A stretch of DNA of 64,000 bases from CAZRXG01 sp964603985 (GCA_964603985.1 CAZRXG010000003.1:62001-126000); one strand, 5' to 3'; shown: positions 51,747 through 61,320, counted from the first letter of the stretch. Translations and numbers: made by a program. The notes: generated from the sequence alone by a model not told the origin.

Positions 51747-52799
51747 CTAAAACAGCGACAATCGGAGCGGGACGATCAGGTGCAGGATCAGGCCCAGCAT
51801 GAAGGTGCCGCCTGCCAGACGCGTAAACCGGAAGGCAATCGAGACGAACCACAGCGGCCAGACCGTGTAGCCCTCCGGCGGCTCGGACGGCTTCGGCTGA
51901 GAATACATCCTGAGCGTTTCGACCAGCATTGGCAGAGCGAGCAGCGTCAGCAGAAGCCAGACACTCAGCGCACCGGTCAGCACCAGCGCGAGCACGAACA
52001 CGTAAAAGAACACGAACAAAGCCTGGTTCAGCCGCAGGGACGCCTTCTCGCCGAGGAGGACGGGCAGGGTGTGGATGCCTCTCGGGCCGTCCATCGCGAT
52101 CTTGTCGATGTGCTTGCCGATCAGCACGGTCGTCACCAGCAAGGCGTAGGGCAGCGAGGCCAGCACCACCCAGGCCGGAAGCTCGCCTGCCGCCGCGTAG
52201 TACGTGCCGTCGATCATCAGAGGCCCCCAGACGAGGAACACACCCAGTTCGCCCAGCCCGATGCGCTTCAGCCGGACCGGCGGCGCGCTGTAGAACACGC
52301 TGATAAACAACCCCGCCAGCGCAAAGGCGACCACGTAGGGGCCGCGCACAATCGCCAGGAAAACCAGGATCGCCAGGTCGATGGCGTTGATCAGCAGGAT
52401 GGCCGCCCGCACCTGCGCCTTGGTGACCAGCCCCGACAGGATCGGGTGGGGCGCGTACTGCGCGCGGGCGTAGTCCTCCGACGAGTCCAGCCCAACCTCC
52501 AGGTCGAAGTAGTCATTGATCAGATTGTTGCTCGCGTGGGCCAGCGTGATCCCCAGCGCTGCGACGAGGGCGTAAAACAGGTTGAAGTCGTCGGCGGTCG
52601 CGGCCAGCAGCCCGCCGATCAGCCCGGATGTCAGCGTCATCGAGAAGACGCAGGCGCGCGTCAGGATCAGCCACTTCGAGGTACCGTCCATGTGCCGGTC
52701 GCCGGAGAGGTTGCAGCTCAGGATGACTTCCTTCCAGTTTGCGATCAGTTCAGGCAGCGGCAGCGGTCGTCTGGCCGACCGTCCCAGTCCTCTTTGCAC
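51747..52799 (-). CDS. UbiA/MenA family prenyltransferase
   Basis: This integral membrane protein of about 350 residues has eight to nine hydrophobic helices. The first Asp-rich motif is NNLINDYFDLEVGLDSSED (NDxxD type), and the second is KHIDKIAMDGPRGIHTLPV. These bind the Mg-prenyl diphosphate in aromatic prenyltransferases. The NDYFD form recalls MenA (dihydroxynaphthoate polyprenyltransferase for menaquinone). No quinone genes are nearby, so the acceptor is not certain. GTG 52799 is preferred because AAAGGAG lies about eight bases upstream; the frame extends to 52889 without a ribosome site. Confidence 0.82.
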   Translation of the reverse strand: MQRGLGRSARRPLPLPELIANWKEVILSCNLSGDRHMDGTSKWLILTRACVFSMTLTSGLIGGLLAATADDFNLFYALVAALGITLAHASNNLINDYFDLEVGLDSSEDYARAQYAPHPILSGLVTKAQVRAAILLINAIDLAILVFLAIVRGPYVVAFALAGLFISVFYSAPPVRLKRIGLGELGVFLVWGPLMIDGTYYAAAGELPAWVVLASLPYALLVTTVLIGKHIDKIAMDGPRGIHTLPVLLGEKASLRLNQALFVFFYVFVLALVLTGALSVWLLLTLLALPMLVETLRMYSQPKPSEPPEGYTVWPLWFVSIAFRFTRLAGGTFMLGLILHLIVPLRLSLF

Positions 52800-52890
52800 G
52801 GTCTTTTCTCCTTTAAAAAAGATAGTTGTCTTGTAAATACGAGTATAGCGCGCCCAACCCCCAAAACCCAACCGGCCTCGCCGTCCCACG

Positions 52891-52922
52891 AAAAAAGACC
52901 CCGCAGCAAACTGTGGGGTCTT
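52891..52922 (-). terminator. Intrinsic terminator after rny
   Basis: On the minus strand, AAGACCCCACAG and CTGCGGGGTCTT form a 12-bp stem (one G-U) with a TTTG loop, followed by TTTTCG, giving a continuous run of six T including the stem end. It lies about 42 bases after the rny stop and separates it from the prenyltransferase gene. Confidence 0.85.
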
Positions 52923-52963
52923 GCCTGAGCGAGAGTTGGTGCCTTGGGCGCGCCGCGCCCTCG

Positions 52964-54505
52964 CTAGGTGGCGTAGTCGACGGCGCGTGTCTCGCGGATG
53001 ACGGTCACCTTGATCTGCCCCGGATACTGCATGCTCTCCTCGATCTTTTTGGCAATATCCTTGCTCAGGCGGATGGAGTCCAGATCGTCGATCTCCTCCG
53101 GCTTGACGATGATGCGCACCTCGCGGCCCGCCTGTAACGCATAGCTCTGGTTGACGCCTTCGAATGAGTTGGCGATGTCTTCCAGCGCCCGGACGCGCTT
53201 GAGGTAGGTCTCAAGGCTCTCACGCCGTGCGCCGGGCCGCGCCCCACTGATGGCGTCAGCCGCCTCGACGATGATCGCCTCGACGTAGCTCTGTTCCACC
53301 TCGTGGTGATGCGACTCGATGCAGTTAACCACCGACTCCGGCACGCCGTAACGGCGGCAGAATTCCGCGCCGATCATGGCGTGAGTGCCTTCAATCTCGT
53401 GATCCATGGCCTTGCCGATGTCGTGCAGCAGGCCACCGGCCTTGGCGATCTCCACGTTGGCCCCCAGTTCGGCAGCCAGCACGCCGGACAACTGGGCCGT
53501 CTCAACGGCGTGGGCCAACTGCTGCTGGCCGTAGCTGGTGCGGAATTTGAGCCGTCCGAGCATTTTGCTCACCTCAGGGTGCAGACCGCTGACTCCCGCC
53601 TCGTAGGCGGCGCGCTCACCCTCTTCCTTGATGGCTTTGTCGACTTCACTTCGAGACTCGCCGACCAACTTCTCGATCCGCGCCGGGTGGATGCGCCCAT
53701 CCTGCACCAACCGGCTGAGCGCCCGGCGTGCCACCTCGCGGCGAACCGGGTCGAAGCTGCTGATGGTCACCGCCTCCGGCGTGTCGTCCACCACCACGTC
53801 GACGCCGCTGGCCTGCTCGAAGGCGCGAATGTTACGCCCGGCGCGCCCGATGATGCGACCTTTCATCTCGTCGTTGGGGAGCGGCACCACCGAGACGGTC
53901 ACATCGGACACGTAGTCTGACGCCACGCGCTGGATGGCCATGGCAATTAACTCCCGGGCGCGGTTGTCGGCCTCGGCGGAGAGTTCGTCCTCGACCTCCC
54001 GAATCCGGCGTGCCATGTCGTTGCGCGCCTCGTCCTCGACCATCAGGAGGAGGTGTTCGCGCGCCTCGTCGCGTGACATTTCGGCCACCCGTTCAAGGGC
54101 CGACAACCGCTCGGCTTTCAACTTCTCAAGCTCGTTGCGCTGCCGGTCGAGCGTGCTCTGCCGCTTGTTGAGACGCGCCTCGCGCTGCTCCAGCTTCTCC
54201 AGGCGGTCGTCGAGTTGTTCCCGTCGTTTTTGCAGCCGCTCTTCTTCACGATGCAGGTTGCCACGACGGCGGTTAAGCTCCTCCTCAACCCTGGCCCGGT
54301 TTTGCAGGCTCTCATCCTGCGACTGGCGAATGATATCCTGAGCCTCGGCCTCGGCAGAGGCGATGACGTTTTGTGCTTCCTGTTCAGCGTTCAGACGGCG
54401 GACTCGCGCCCGGCGTGCCTGCCACAGGACGGTCAGCAGGCCACCCAGCACAGCGCCGACTATCACGGCGATTATGACGCCGGTCGGACTCGCGAAGAGG
54501 CCCAT
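52964..54505 (-). CDS. rny: Ribonuclease Y
   Basis: This 513-residue endoribonuclease starts mRNA decay at the membrane. It has one N-terminal membrane helix (about 10-28), a long charged coiled coil (about 35-200), a KH RNA-binding domain (MKGRIIGRAGRNIRAFEQ) and an HD domain (GGLLHDIGKAMDHEIEGTHA; HD is the metal-binding pair). The length is the usual one. ATG 54505 is chosen because AAAGGAG lies eight bases upstream; an in-frame TTG at 54523 would place the ribosome site inside the gene. It follows recX closely (recX stop at 54520). Confidence 0.94.
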   Translation of the reverse strand: MGLFASPTGVIIAVIVGAVLGGLLTVLWQARRARVRRLNAEQEAQNVIASAEAEAQDIIRQSQDESLQNRARVEEELNRRRGNLHREEERLQKRREQLDDRLEKLEQREARLNKRQSTLDRQRNELEKLKAERLSALERVAEMSRDEAREHLLLMVEDEARNDMARRIREVEDELSAEADNRARELIAMAIQRVASDYVSDVTVSVVPLPNDEMKGRIIGRAGRNIRAFEQASGVDVVVDDTPEAVTISSFDPVRREVARRALSRLVQDGRIHPARIEKLVGESRSEVDKAIKEEGERAAYEAGVSGLHPEVSKMLGRLKFRTSYGQQQLAHAVETAQLSGVLAAELGANVEIAKAGGLLHDIGKAMDHEIEGTHAMIGAEFCRRYGVPESVVNCIESHHHEVEQSYVEAIIVEAADAISGARPGARRESLETYLKRVRALEDIANSFEGVNQSYALQAGREVRIIVKPEEIDDLDSIRLSKDIAKKIEESMQYPGQIKVTVIRETRAVDYAT

Positions 54506-54519
54506 GTGACTAGCTCCTT

Positions 54520-55176
54520 TCAATCCAGATCATCGTGCGCGGGGGTGTGGGTTTCATCGACACGTTCCGCCCACAGGCGGTCCAGCACATCGCGCACGGT
54601 GCTATATGCAAAGCCGCGCCGGGCCAGATGATCGCCCAGGCGCTTGCGAAAAGTCTGTTGATCGGCCTGAGCATAGCGCCTCACCTGTGCCCGCGCGGCG
54701 CGGTAGGCGGCATCCTGCTCGTCAAAATCGGAGAGGGCGTCCTCGATGATCGCGTCGGGGACGCCTTTTTGCCGCAACTCGTAACGCAGCGCCTGCGCAC
54801 CGCGCGGCTTGAACTGCTCACGGTTCTCTATCCAGAAGCGGGTGAAGGCCCTGTCGTCCAGCAACCCGGCCCGTTCGAGCCGTTCAATGACGGTCTCGAT
54901 GGCCGTCTCGGAGATTTTTTTCTCGCGCAGCCTGCGGCGCACTTCCTCGGCGCTGCGCGGGCGATACGACAGGAAATTCAGGGCACGCTCATGCGCCACC
55001 TCGATCTCATCCAGCACCTGCAGGCGGGCGATCTCGTCGTCGCCGAGGTGCTGGCCCTTGTGCAGCTTGAGCGCTTCGATCATGGCAAGGCCAAATGCAA
55101 ACTCGCCGTCGAGATAGACGTTGACCCGTTCTTTGTTGCGCTTCTGGACCACCAGTGCCGTGATCGTGCCTGCCAT
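54520..55176 (-). CDS. recX: RecA regulator RecX
   Basis: This 218-residue protein of helical repeats binds and regulates RecA filaments. Visible repeats are ALNFLSYRPRSAEEVRRRL, VIERLERAGLLDDRAFTRFW and ALRYELRQKGVPDAIIEDAL, each a three-helix RecX unit; the order and length fit the family. It lies downstream of recA on the same strand, but a strong terminator and a candidate RNA gene stand between them. It therefore probably has its own promoter, or depends on read-through. Its stop is 15 bases before the rny start. Confidence 0.92.
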   Translation of the reverse strand: MAGTITALVVQKRNKERVNVYLDGEFAFGLAMIEALKLHKGQHLGDDEIARLQVLDEIEVAHERALNFLSYRPRSAEEVRRRLREKKISETAIETVIERLERAGLLDDRAFTRFWIENREQFKPRGAQALRYELRQKGVPDAIIEDALSDFDEQDAAYRAARAQVRRYAQADQQTFRKRLGDHLARRGFAYSTVRDVLDRLWAERVDETHTPAHDDLD

Positions 55177-55194
55177 CTCAATCGCCGTCTATTC

Positions 55195-55236
55195 TCTAAA
55201 AAGCAAACAGCAGTCGTGGCGAATCCACGACTGCTG
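55195..55236 (-). terminator. Intrinsic terminator between recA and recX
   Basis: On the minus strand, CAGCAGTCGTGG and CCACGACTGCTG form a perfect 12-bp stem with a five-base loop, followed by TTTGCTTTTT. It could end the recA transcript or a separate small RNA. Confidence 0.85.
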
Positions 55237-55421
55237 AAGCCTGCGTGACCTCAAGCTATACAGAAATAGCCCAACCCTCTCCGTGAGGCGTTGGGGCCGG
55301 TCACCGATTCAGATGATGAGAGTACACCCGCCCCCTATGCCGGGCGCGGGACCGCTTCGGTATCCGGCTTGCGATCTACGTCCCCGCCGGGGAGAAGCCC
55401 GACGGAGGTTATTTCCCTGAC
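55237..55421 (-). ncRNA. Candidate structured RNA (6S-like rod) between recA and recX
   Basis: The 370 bases between recA and recX carry no reading frame with protein character, but the minus-strand RNA folds into one long nested rod. Paired segments are 55419-55417 with 55263-55261, 55414-55410 with 55268-55264, 55408-55402 with 55284-55276 (two-base bulge), 55388-55382 with 55295-55287 (AA bulge), 55367-55358 with 55306-55297 (two-base internal loop) and a tip hairpin 55350-55342 with 55334-55327. A large one-sided loop (about 55381-55368, containing GAUCGCAAG) sits in the middle. Size, rod shape, central bubble and the terminator behind recall 6S RNA. A recA 3' leader or riboswitch is the alternative. 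Fold worked out by hand. Confidence 0.45.
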
Positions 55422-55550
55422 AGCCTAGCAGTGCCTAGCATGACGCGTGGATAACGCCGCGCTCAGTATGAATTATGAATGATCTGGTAGACGCTCGCCT
55501 CGTGCTTCGCTGCGCCAAAGCCACACGCCAGGGGAGACTCTGTCGTGACG

Positions 55551-56567
55551 CTACTCCTCCGGTGGCGCCGGCGGCAGCGGAAGCCCGTAATATTCACGTA
55601 TCGCCTGATCCAGGGCCTGGCAGTACTCTGGATGCTCCGACAAAAACTCCTTGGCGTTCTCACGTCCCTGGCCGAGAAGCTCATCGTTGTAGCGGTAGAA
55701 AGCACCACGCTTCTCTATCAACTCCAGCGTGGTTGCCAGATCGAGCAAGTCGCCCTCGTAGCTGATGCCCAGTCCGTACATGATGTCGAACTCGGCTTCC
55801 CGGAAGGGGGCGGCCACCTTGTTTTTGGTGACGCGCACACGGGTGCGATTGCCGAGAACCTCGTTGCCCTTTTTGAGTGCCTGGATGCGCCGGATGTCCA
55901 GCCGGACGGTGGCATAGAACTTGAGCGCCCGCCCGCCGCTGGTCGTCTCCGGGCTGCCGAACATCACGCCGATCTTCTCACGCAACTGGTTGGTGAAGAT
56001 CATCGAGGTGTTGCTTTGTTTGATGGCCCCCGACAGCTTGCGCAGCGCCTGGCTCATCAGCCGGGCCTGAAGCCCGACGTGGCTATCGCCCATCTCGCCT
56101 TCGATCTCGGCGCGCGGGACCAGGGCGGCAACCGAGTCCAGAACCACCACGTCGATGGCCCCGGAGCGAACCAGTGCCTCGGCGATCTCTAACGCCTGCT
56201 CGCCGGTATCCGGCTGGCTGATGTACAGGTCGTCGATGTTGACCCCGATCCCCTCGGCGTAGGAGGGGTCGAGCGCGTGCTCCATGTCGATGAAGGCGCA
56301 GATGCCGCCATGCTGCTGGGCCTGGGCGATGATGTGCAGGGCCAGCGTCGTCTTGCCTGACGACTCAGGCCCGTATATCTCGGTGACGCGCCCGCGTGGG
56401 ATGCCGCCCACGCCCAGCGCAATATCGAGCGACAGCGCCCCTGTGGGGATGACATCCACCTGCAAATGGGTTGCTTCACCCAGGCGCATGATGGTTCCGT
56501 CGCCGAAGCGTTTGGTGAGGTCTTTCAGCGTTTTGTCAAGTGCGGTCAGGCGACCGTCGTCAGGCAT
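55551..56567 (-). CDS. recA: Recombinase A
   Basis: This 338-residue RecA forms the strand-exchange filament and triggers LexA cleavage. Walker A is GPESSGKTT (66-74), Walker B region DVVVLDSVAALVPRAEIEGE, the L1/L2 loops contain GDSHVGLQARLMSQALRKL and MFGSPETTSGGRALKFY, and ISYEGDLLDLATTLELIEKR lies in the C-terminal domain. It starts at ATG 56567; the open frame to 56681 has no RecA-like sequence. No clear SOS box was recognised upstream. It lies 92 bases after the M20 peptidase gene. Confidence 0.95.
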   Translation of the reverse strand: MPDDGRLTALDKTLKDLTKRFGDGTIMRLGEATHLQVDVIPTGALSLDIALGVGGIPRGRVTEIYGPESSGKTTLALHIIAQAQQHGGICAFIDMEHALDPSYAEGIGVNIDDLYISQPDTGEQALEIAEALVRSGAIDVVVLDSVAALVPRAEIEGEMGDSHVGLQARLMSQALRKLSGAIKQSNTSMIFTNQLREKIGVMFGSPETTSGGRALKFYATVRLDIRRIQALKKGNEVLGNRTRVRVTKNKVAAPFREAEFDIMYGLGISYEGDLLDLATTLELIEKRGAFYRYNDELLGQGRENAKEFLSEHPEYCQALDQAIREYYGLPLPPAPPEE

Positions 56568-56659
56568 ATCGACCCGTGACTCCTGGATTACATTAAAAAT
56601 ACGGTTATCAGCACGAGCGTTCTTATATCTGTGGAGGTAGTGTACAGCAAGCAGGGTGA

Positions 56660-58006
56660 TTATGCAACACTCGGCGGGCACCGGTCATCGCCGAACCGCT
56701 GGAGCAGCGCATAAATGGCGTCGGCCCCGAACTCGACCGCCGCGACCGGTATACGCTCGTCGGCGGCATGGATCGTGCTCACGAAGTCAAAATCCTCCGG
56801 CAACTGCATCGGCAGGAAACCGTACGTCTGGATGCCCAACCGGGAGAAGAAGCGCGCGTCGGTGACGGCTGAAAGCAGCAGCGGTGCAGGGATACCGTCC
56901 GGGTCGCACTCTCGCAGAATGGCGGCCAACGTGTCAAACAACCCCATGTCCGGCTCAGAAGGGCCGGGGTCGTACTCCACCACCTCAAGCTCGACCTCAT
57001 CGCCGACGAGCGCACGCAGCTCGCGGAGCATGTCGTCGGGGGTGAAGCCGGGCAACAGGCGACCATCCAGCCCAACGGTGATCTCGGCGGGGATGACATT
57101 CACCTTGTCGCCGCCGCTGATGATGGTGGCATTGACGGTGTTGTGCAGCAGCGGGTCGAGCGTGCGGCCCTGCTCGCCGAGCAGGTCGAGCACACGGTCG
57201 GTCAGAGGCGGATTGAGAAGCTGGCGCAGTACCAGGCCCTGGGGAAAGGGCAGCGCCCGGCTCATGGACTCGATCATCAGCCGGGCGGCGGGCGTGACGT
57301 GCACCGGCAGGCGGCCACGATCCAGCTTACGCAGGAAGTCGGCCAACCTGGCCGCCGCGCCACCGCGCATGGGGATCGAGCCGTGTCCGGCGGGGCCGCG
57401 AAGGGTCGCCCGCAGGCCGCAGGTCTGCTTCTCGGCGATCATGATGGGGTAGAACCTGCGCCCGCGCAGGTGCATGGTAAACCCGCCGGACTCGCCGATG
57501 GCGTAGCGAATGCCCTCGAACAGGGCGGCGTGCTCGCGCACCAAGTATCCGGCCCCATAGGCCCCCATATCTTCCTCGTCGCTGACCAGGGCGAGCACCA
57601 CGTCGCCCGGCAGGTCAAGGCCCTCGGCGTGGGCGCGCATGAAGGCGGACAGCATCATCGCGACGCCGCCTTTCATGTCAAGCGCACCGCGCCCCCAGAT
57701 ATAGCCATCCACGATCTTGGCCGCAAAGGGCGGGTGCTGCCAGTCCTGGCCCTGGGTGGTGACCACATCCACGTGACCGTAGAGCAGCAACGGCGGCGCG
57801 TCGCCCCGGCCTGGGAGGCGGGCGATGAGATTGGGGCGGTTTTCGTCGAGCGCGAGAATCCTGGTCTCTACCCCGACTGCATCCAGCAGACCATCGATGT
57901 AGCCGATGCACACAATCTCGTTGCCAGGCGGGTTGGTGGTGTCGAAGCGAATGAGGTTCTGAAGAAGCTCGGCGGGACGCTGATAGATGGTGGATGGATC
58001 GCTCAC
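56660..58006 (-). CDS. M20 family peptidase / acetylornithine-deacetylase-like enzyme
   Basis: This zinc-dependent hydrolase of about 448 residues has metal-site motif LLLYGHVDVVTTQ with His and Asp, WGRGALDMKGGVAMML, and SDEEDMGAYGAG with the Glu pair. The lid domain carries GPAGHGSIPMRGGAA. Family members remove acyl or aminoacyl groups from amino acids or dipeptides. The length and GYIDGLLDAVGVET start suggest a dipeptidase or deacylase rather than DapE, but the substrate is open. GTG 58006 is preferred because AAAGG is nine bases upstream; ATG 58024 is the alternative. It is 46-64 bases behind mutS2. Confidence 0.85.
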   Translation of the reverse strand: MSDPSTIYQRPAELLQNLIRFDTTNPPGNEIVCIGYIDGLLDAVGVETRILALDENRPNLIARLPGRGDAPPLLLYGHVDVVTTQGQDWQHPPFAAKIVDGYIWGRGALDMKGGVAMMLSAFMRAHAEGLDLPGDVVLALVSDEEDMGAYGAGYLVREHAALFEGIRYAIGESGGFTMHLRGRRFYPIMIAEKQTCGLRATLRGPAGHGSIPMRGGAAARLADFLRKLDRGRLPVHVTPAARLMIESMSRALPFPQGLVLRQLLNPPLTDRVLDLLGEQGRTLDPLLHNTVNATIISGGDKVNVIPAEITVGLDGRLLPGFTPDDMLRELRALVGDEVELEVVEYDPGPSEPDMGLFDTLAAILRECDPDGIPAPLLLSAVTDARFFSRLGIQTYGFLPMQLPEDFDFVSTIHAADERIPVAAVEFGADAIYALLQRFGDDRCPPSVA

Positions 58007-58069
58007 GGTGTTTAACCTTTCCATGTAGCCACGCCGGGCAGGCAGGGATTTATGGATGGGCGCGAAGCG

Positions 58070-60499
58070 CTAGCCCGGCGACGCGAAGCGAACGATGGTC
58101 GCCCCGTCGCCGCCTTCGTTCTCGCGTGCGCTCTCGAACTCCGTGACCAGGGAGCTTTCGCGGAGCGCCTTGTGGACTGCCTTGCGCAGCACGCCGGTCC
58201 CCTTGCCGTGAATAACCCGCACCCAGGGCAACCCGGCAAGATAGGCACGGTCGAGGTACTCTTCCAGCACGGGCAGGGCATCCTCGACGGTAAAGCCGAG
58301 CAGGTGAAGCTCCAGGCCGGGGCTTTCCGCACGGGGGGTGGTGACACCGCCGTAGTCGGTTGACGCATCGCCGCCGCGCGGCTCCTCCGGGCCGGAGCGC
58401 CATTCGAGGTCGTCGGCGTCCACGCGGACGCGGAGCCGCCCGACCTGAACCTCGACATCGTCGCCGCTGTCGATGGACACGATCTCGCCCTCGGCGTTGA
58501 GGCCGGACACAAAGACCCGATCACCCGGTCGCAATTCGCGCTGAGGCACCGGCTCTTCGACCGGTGGGGCAGGAGGAAGATGAGAGACCGGCTCTGCCGC
58601 CGCTTCGACAAGCTCATCGAGCGAAGCGGCTTCGTCTGCAAGCTCGTCGATGGTCTCCTCGGCAGAGGGAGCGGCGGCCTTCTTCTGGGTGGGAGACAGC
58701 GTCTTGAGCCTGCGACGCATATCCCGGATCTCGGCGCGCACGGCGTCCATCTCAGCCTGCGCCTGCTGGCGGGTCTGCTCGACGACGGCGCGCCGCTCTC
58801 CCTCGATGCCTTCCAGACGCGTTTTAAGCTCGTCATGGAGGGCCAGCGTCTCGTCCTCTGCCGCACTGAGGCGGGCCTGGGTCTGGCGGATCTCCTCGCG
58901 GGTGCGGTGGATCTCGTCGAGCAGGTCGTCGGCCTCCAGGTCGGCCTCACCGACATAGCTGCGAGCCTCTTCGGTGATGTCCTGTGGAAGCCCCAGGCGG
59001 GTGGCAATCGCCAGCGCGTTGGAGCGGCCCGGCAGCCCGATGATCAGGCGGTAGGTGGGTGCCAGCGTCTGGGCGTCGAACTCGACGCTGGCGTTGCGCA
59101 CGCCGGGCGTGCCGTGCGCGTAGATCTTCAACTCCGGGTAGTGGGTGGCGACGAAGGTCGTCACGCCGCGCCGGAGCAGATCGTTGAGGATGGCGCGGGC
59201 GATGGCCGATCCCTCGGCGGGGTCGGTCCCGGCTCCCAGTTCGTCCAGCAGAACCAGTGAGCGCCCGTCGGCTGCCGCCAGGATGTCGACGATGTTGGTC
59301 AGGTGAGCAGAGAACGTGCTGAGCGACTGCTCGATGCTCTGCTCGTCGCCGATGTCGGCGAAAACGCTGTCGAAGACGGTCAGAACGGAACCTTCGAAGA
59401 CCGGTAGGTGCAGCCCACACTGGGCCATCAGGGTCATCAGGCCGACGGTTTTGAGCGAGACCGTCTTCCCGCCGGTGTTGGGACCGGTGATGATGAGCAC
59501 GTAGCTCTCTTCGTCCAGCTCGACATCGATAGGGACGACCGTTTGCGGGTCGAGGAGGGGATGGCGCGCGCCGTACAGCCGGATGGTGCTGCCCGGCGTT
59601 CGCTCCGGGTCGAAATCGACCAGCGCCGGGGGGCTGGCGTGGAGCGCATCGGCGTATTTGGCCTTCGCCAGGGCAGCGTCGAGCGCCGCCAGCGTCTCGA
59701 CCGACCAGACGATGGGGTCGGCTTCCGAGCCGACAAGGGCAGTGATTTGGGTCAGGATGCGGCGGATCTCCTCCTGCTCGGCCAGTTCCAGCTCGCGTAT
59801 CTGGTTGTTGGTCTCGACCGTCGCCAGCGGCTCGATGAAGAGCGTCGCGCCGGAGGCCGATTGATCGTGAACGATGCCCTTGATGCGGCCTTTGTGTTCG
59901 GCCTTGATCGGGATCACGTAGCGCCCCCCTCGCACCGTGATCAACGCTTCCTGGAGGTAGGGAGCGTTGCGGCTGTTGTTGACGATGGACTGCAACCGGG
60001 TGTGCAGCCGGTCGTGGGCGACGCGCAGGTCGTGCCGGATGCGGGCCAGATCCGGGCTGGCCGAGTCGAGCACCTCGCCGCGCTCATCGATGGCGCGGCC
60101 AATCGCGGCGACGATGGCCTTGCCTTCGTACAGCCCTTCGCCGATCTCGTTGAGGAGCGGGAAGCGGTCGGCAGCCTTTCGCAGCGTCTGCCTGAGCGCC
60201 GCCCCAGATTGCAGGGTGGCTTTGATCTCAAGCAACTGCTGCGGGGCAAGCACGATGCTGCGCTCCGCGTTGCGGGCGTGAGGGCGCACGTCGCGCGCGC
60301 CGCCGATGGTTATATTCGGTTTCTCCTCCAACAGGGCGCGGGCCTCGCCTGTTTCCTGCTGGCGGTACAGCGCCTCCTGAAGGTTGGGGGTTGGCTCCAG
60401 GTTTTGTAACAGCGATTCGCTGGCCGAGAAGGCGGCGTAAACCGCCAGTTGGGCCAGGATCTTGTCCAGTTCAAGTGTTTTGTATGCTTTACGATTCAT
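58070..60499 (-). CDS. mutS2: Endonuclease MutS2
   Basis: This 809-residue MutS-family ATPase without mismatch-binding domain acts in recombination control and ribosome rescue in studied species. Walker A is ITGPNTGGKTVSLKTVGL, Walker B is LVLLDELGAGTDPAEGSA, and FVATHYPELKIYA follows. A charged coiled coil (about 520-620) leads to a KOW-like segment (LRPGDRVFVSGLNAEGE) and the C-terminal Smr nuclease domain (ELHLLGFTVEDALPVLEEYL, then VIHGKGTGVLRKAVH). In the Smr box the usual LDLRG is replaced by LELHLLG, and HGKGTG is intact. It starts 20 bases after the upstream fabI gene. Confidence 0.94.
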   Translation of the reverse strand: MNRKAYKTLELDKILAQLAVYAAFSASESLLQNLEPTPNLQEALYRQQETGEARALLEEKPNITIGGARDVRPHARNAERSIVLAPQQLLEIKATLQSGAALRQTLRKAADRFPLLNEIGEGLYEGKAIVAAIGRAIDERGEVLDSASPDLARIRHDLRVAHDRLHTRLQSIVNNSRNAPYLQEALITVRGGRYVIPIKAEHKGRIKGIVHDQSASGATLFIEPLATVETNNQIRELELAEQEEIRRILTQITALVGSEADPIVWSVETLAALDAALAKAKYADALHASPPALVDFDPERTPGSTIRLYGARHPLLDPQTVVPIDVELDEESYVLIITGPNTGGKTVSLKTVGLMTLMAQCGLHLPVFEGSVLTVFDSVFADIGDEQSIEQSLSTFSAHLTNIVDILAAADGRSLVLLDELGAGTDPAEGSAIARAILNDLLRRGVTTFVATHYPELKIYAHGTPGVRNASVEFDAQTLAPTYRLIIGLPGRSNALAIATRLGLPQDITEEARSYVGEADLEADDLLDEIHRTREEIRQTQARLSAAEDETLALHDELKTRLEGIEGERRAVVEQTRQQAQAEMDAVRAEIRDMRRRLKTLSPTQKKAAAPSAEETIDELADEAASLDELVEAAAEPVSHLPPAPPVEEPVPQRELRPGDRVFVSGLNAEGEIVSIDSGDDVEVQVGRLRVRVDADDLEWRSGPEEPRGGDASTDYGGVTTPRAESPGLELHLLGFTVEDALPVLEEYLDRAYLAGLPWVRVIHGKGTGVLRKAVHKALRESSLVTEFESARENEGGDGATIVRFASPG

Positions 60500-60519
60500 T
60501 CCCGTTCGATATCAACCTG

Positions 60520-61320
60520 TCAATCCGATTGGCCCAATTCCTCGAAAGGAACGGTCATGCCCATGATGTTCCAGCCGCAGTCGACATACACGACCTCGCC
60601 GGTGACGGCACGCGCCCAGTCTGAGCAGAGCCAGACAGCCGTCCGCCCGATGTCGTCCTGCGTCACGCCGGAGCGCAGCGGTGCGACCGTCTCGTGGTAG
60701 TTGAGCAGCTTGCGGAAACCGGCAACACCGGCTGCCGCCAGGGTCTTGATCGGCCCGGCGGAGATGGCGTTGACGCGGATGGCCTGCGGGCCCAGGTCGT
60801 GCGCCAGGTAGCGCACGCACGACTCCAGCGCCGCCTTGGCGACGCCCATCACGTTGTAGTGGGGCATCACCGCCACACCCCCGTAGTAGGTCATCGTCAG
60901 GATGGACCCGCCGTGTGGCATGAGCTTTTCGGCGCGCCGGGCGAGCGCGACGAGCGAGTAGGCGCTGATCTCCAGCGCGGTCTTGAACCCTGCGCGGCTG
61001 GTGTCCACGAAGCGGCCGTCGAGGTCCTCGCGCTCGGCGTAGGCAATTGAGTGCACGAGCACGTCAATGGTGCCGTAGACCTGCTCGACCTTCTCAAACA
61101 CGCGGTCGATGGCGGCGTCGTCGACGACGTTGCACTCTTCAATCAACTTTGCGTTGACGCTCTCGGCCAGCGGCGTGACGTGGCGCTCAAGCTGTGGAAT
61201 CCCGTAGCTCACCCCGATTTCTGCGCCCTGTTCGTGCATCGCCTGCGCAATCCCCCAGGCGATAGAACGTTTGTTGGCAATGCCAAAGACCAGAGCGGTT
61301 TCCCCTTCCAAGAGACCCAT
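60520..61320 (-). CDS. fabI: Enoyl-ACP reductase FabI, complete active site
   Basis: This 266-residue short-chain reductase performs the last step of each fatty-acid elongation cycle with NADH. It shows VFGIANKRSIAWGIAQAM (cofactor loop), HSIAYAERED and the catalytic set Y145 and Y155-x6-K162 (TYYGGVAVMPHYNVMGVAK). The E. coli Tyr146/Tyr156/Lys163 equivalents are all present. GPIKTLAAAG is the substrate-loop motif. It is the downstream copy of a tandem pair, 22 bases after the paralogue, with a GGGGGGAG ribosome site, and mutS2 follows. Confidence 0.92.
   Translation of the reverse strand: MGLLEGETALVFGIANKRSIAWGIAQAMHEQGAEIGVSYGIPQLERHVTPLAESVNAKLIEECNVVDDAAIDRVFEKVEQVYGTIDVLVHSIAYAEREDLDGRFVDTSRAGFKTALEISAYSLVALARRAEKLMPHGGSILTMTYYGGVAVMPHYNVMGVAKAALESCVRYLAHDLGPQAIRVNAISAGPIKTLAAAGVAGFRKLLNYHETVAPLRSGVTQDDIGRTAVWLCSDWARAVTGEVVYVDCGWNIMGMTVPFEELGQSD

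Noticed and set aside
56568..56681. N-terminal extension of RecA
   Set aside because: The extra 38 codons have no RecA-like residues, while the protein from ATG 56567 has normal length and start pattern.
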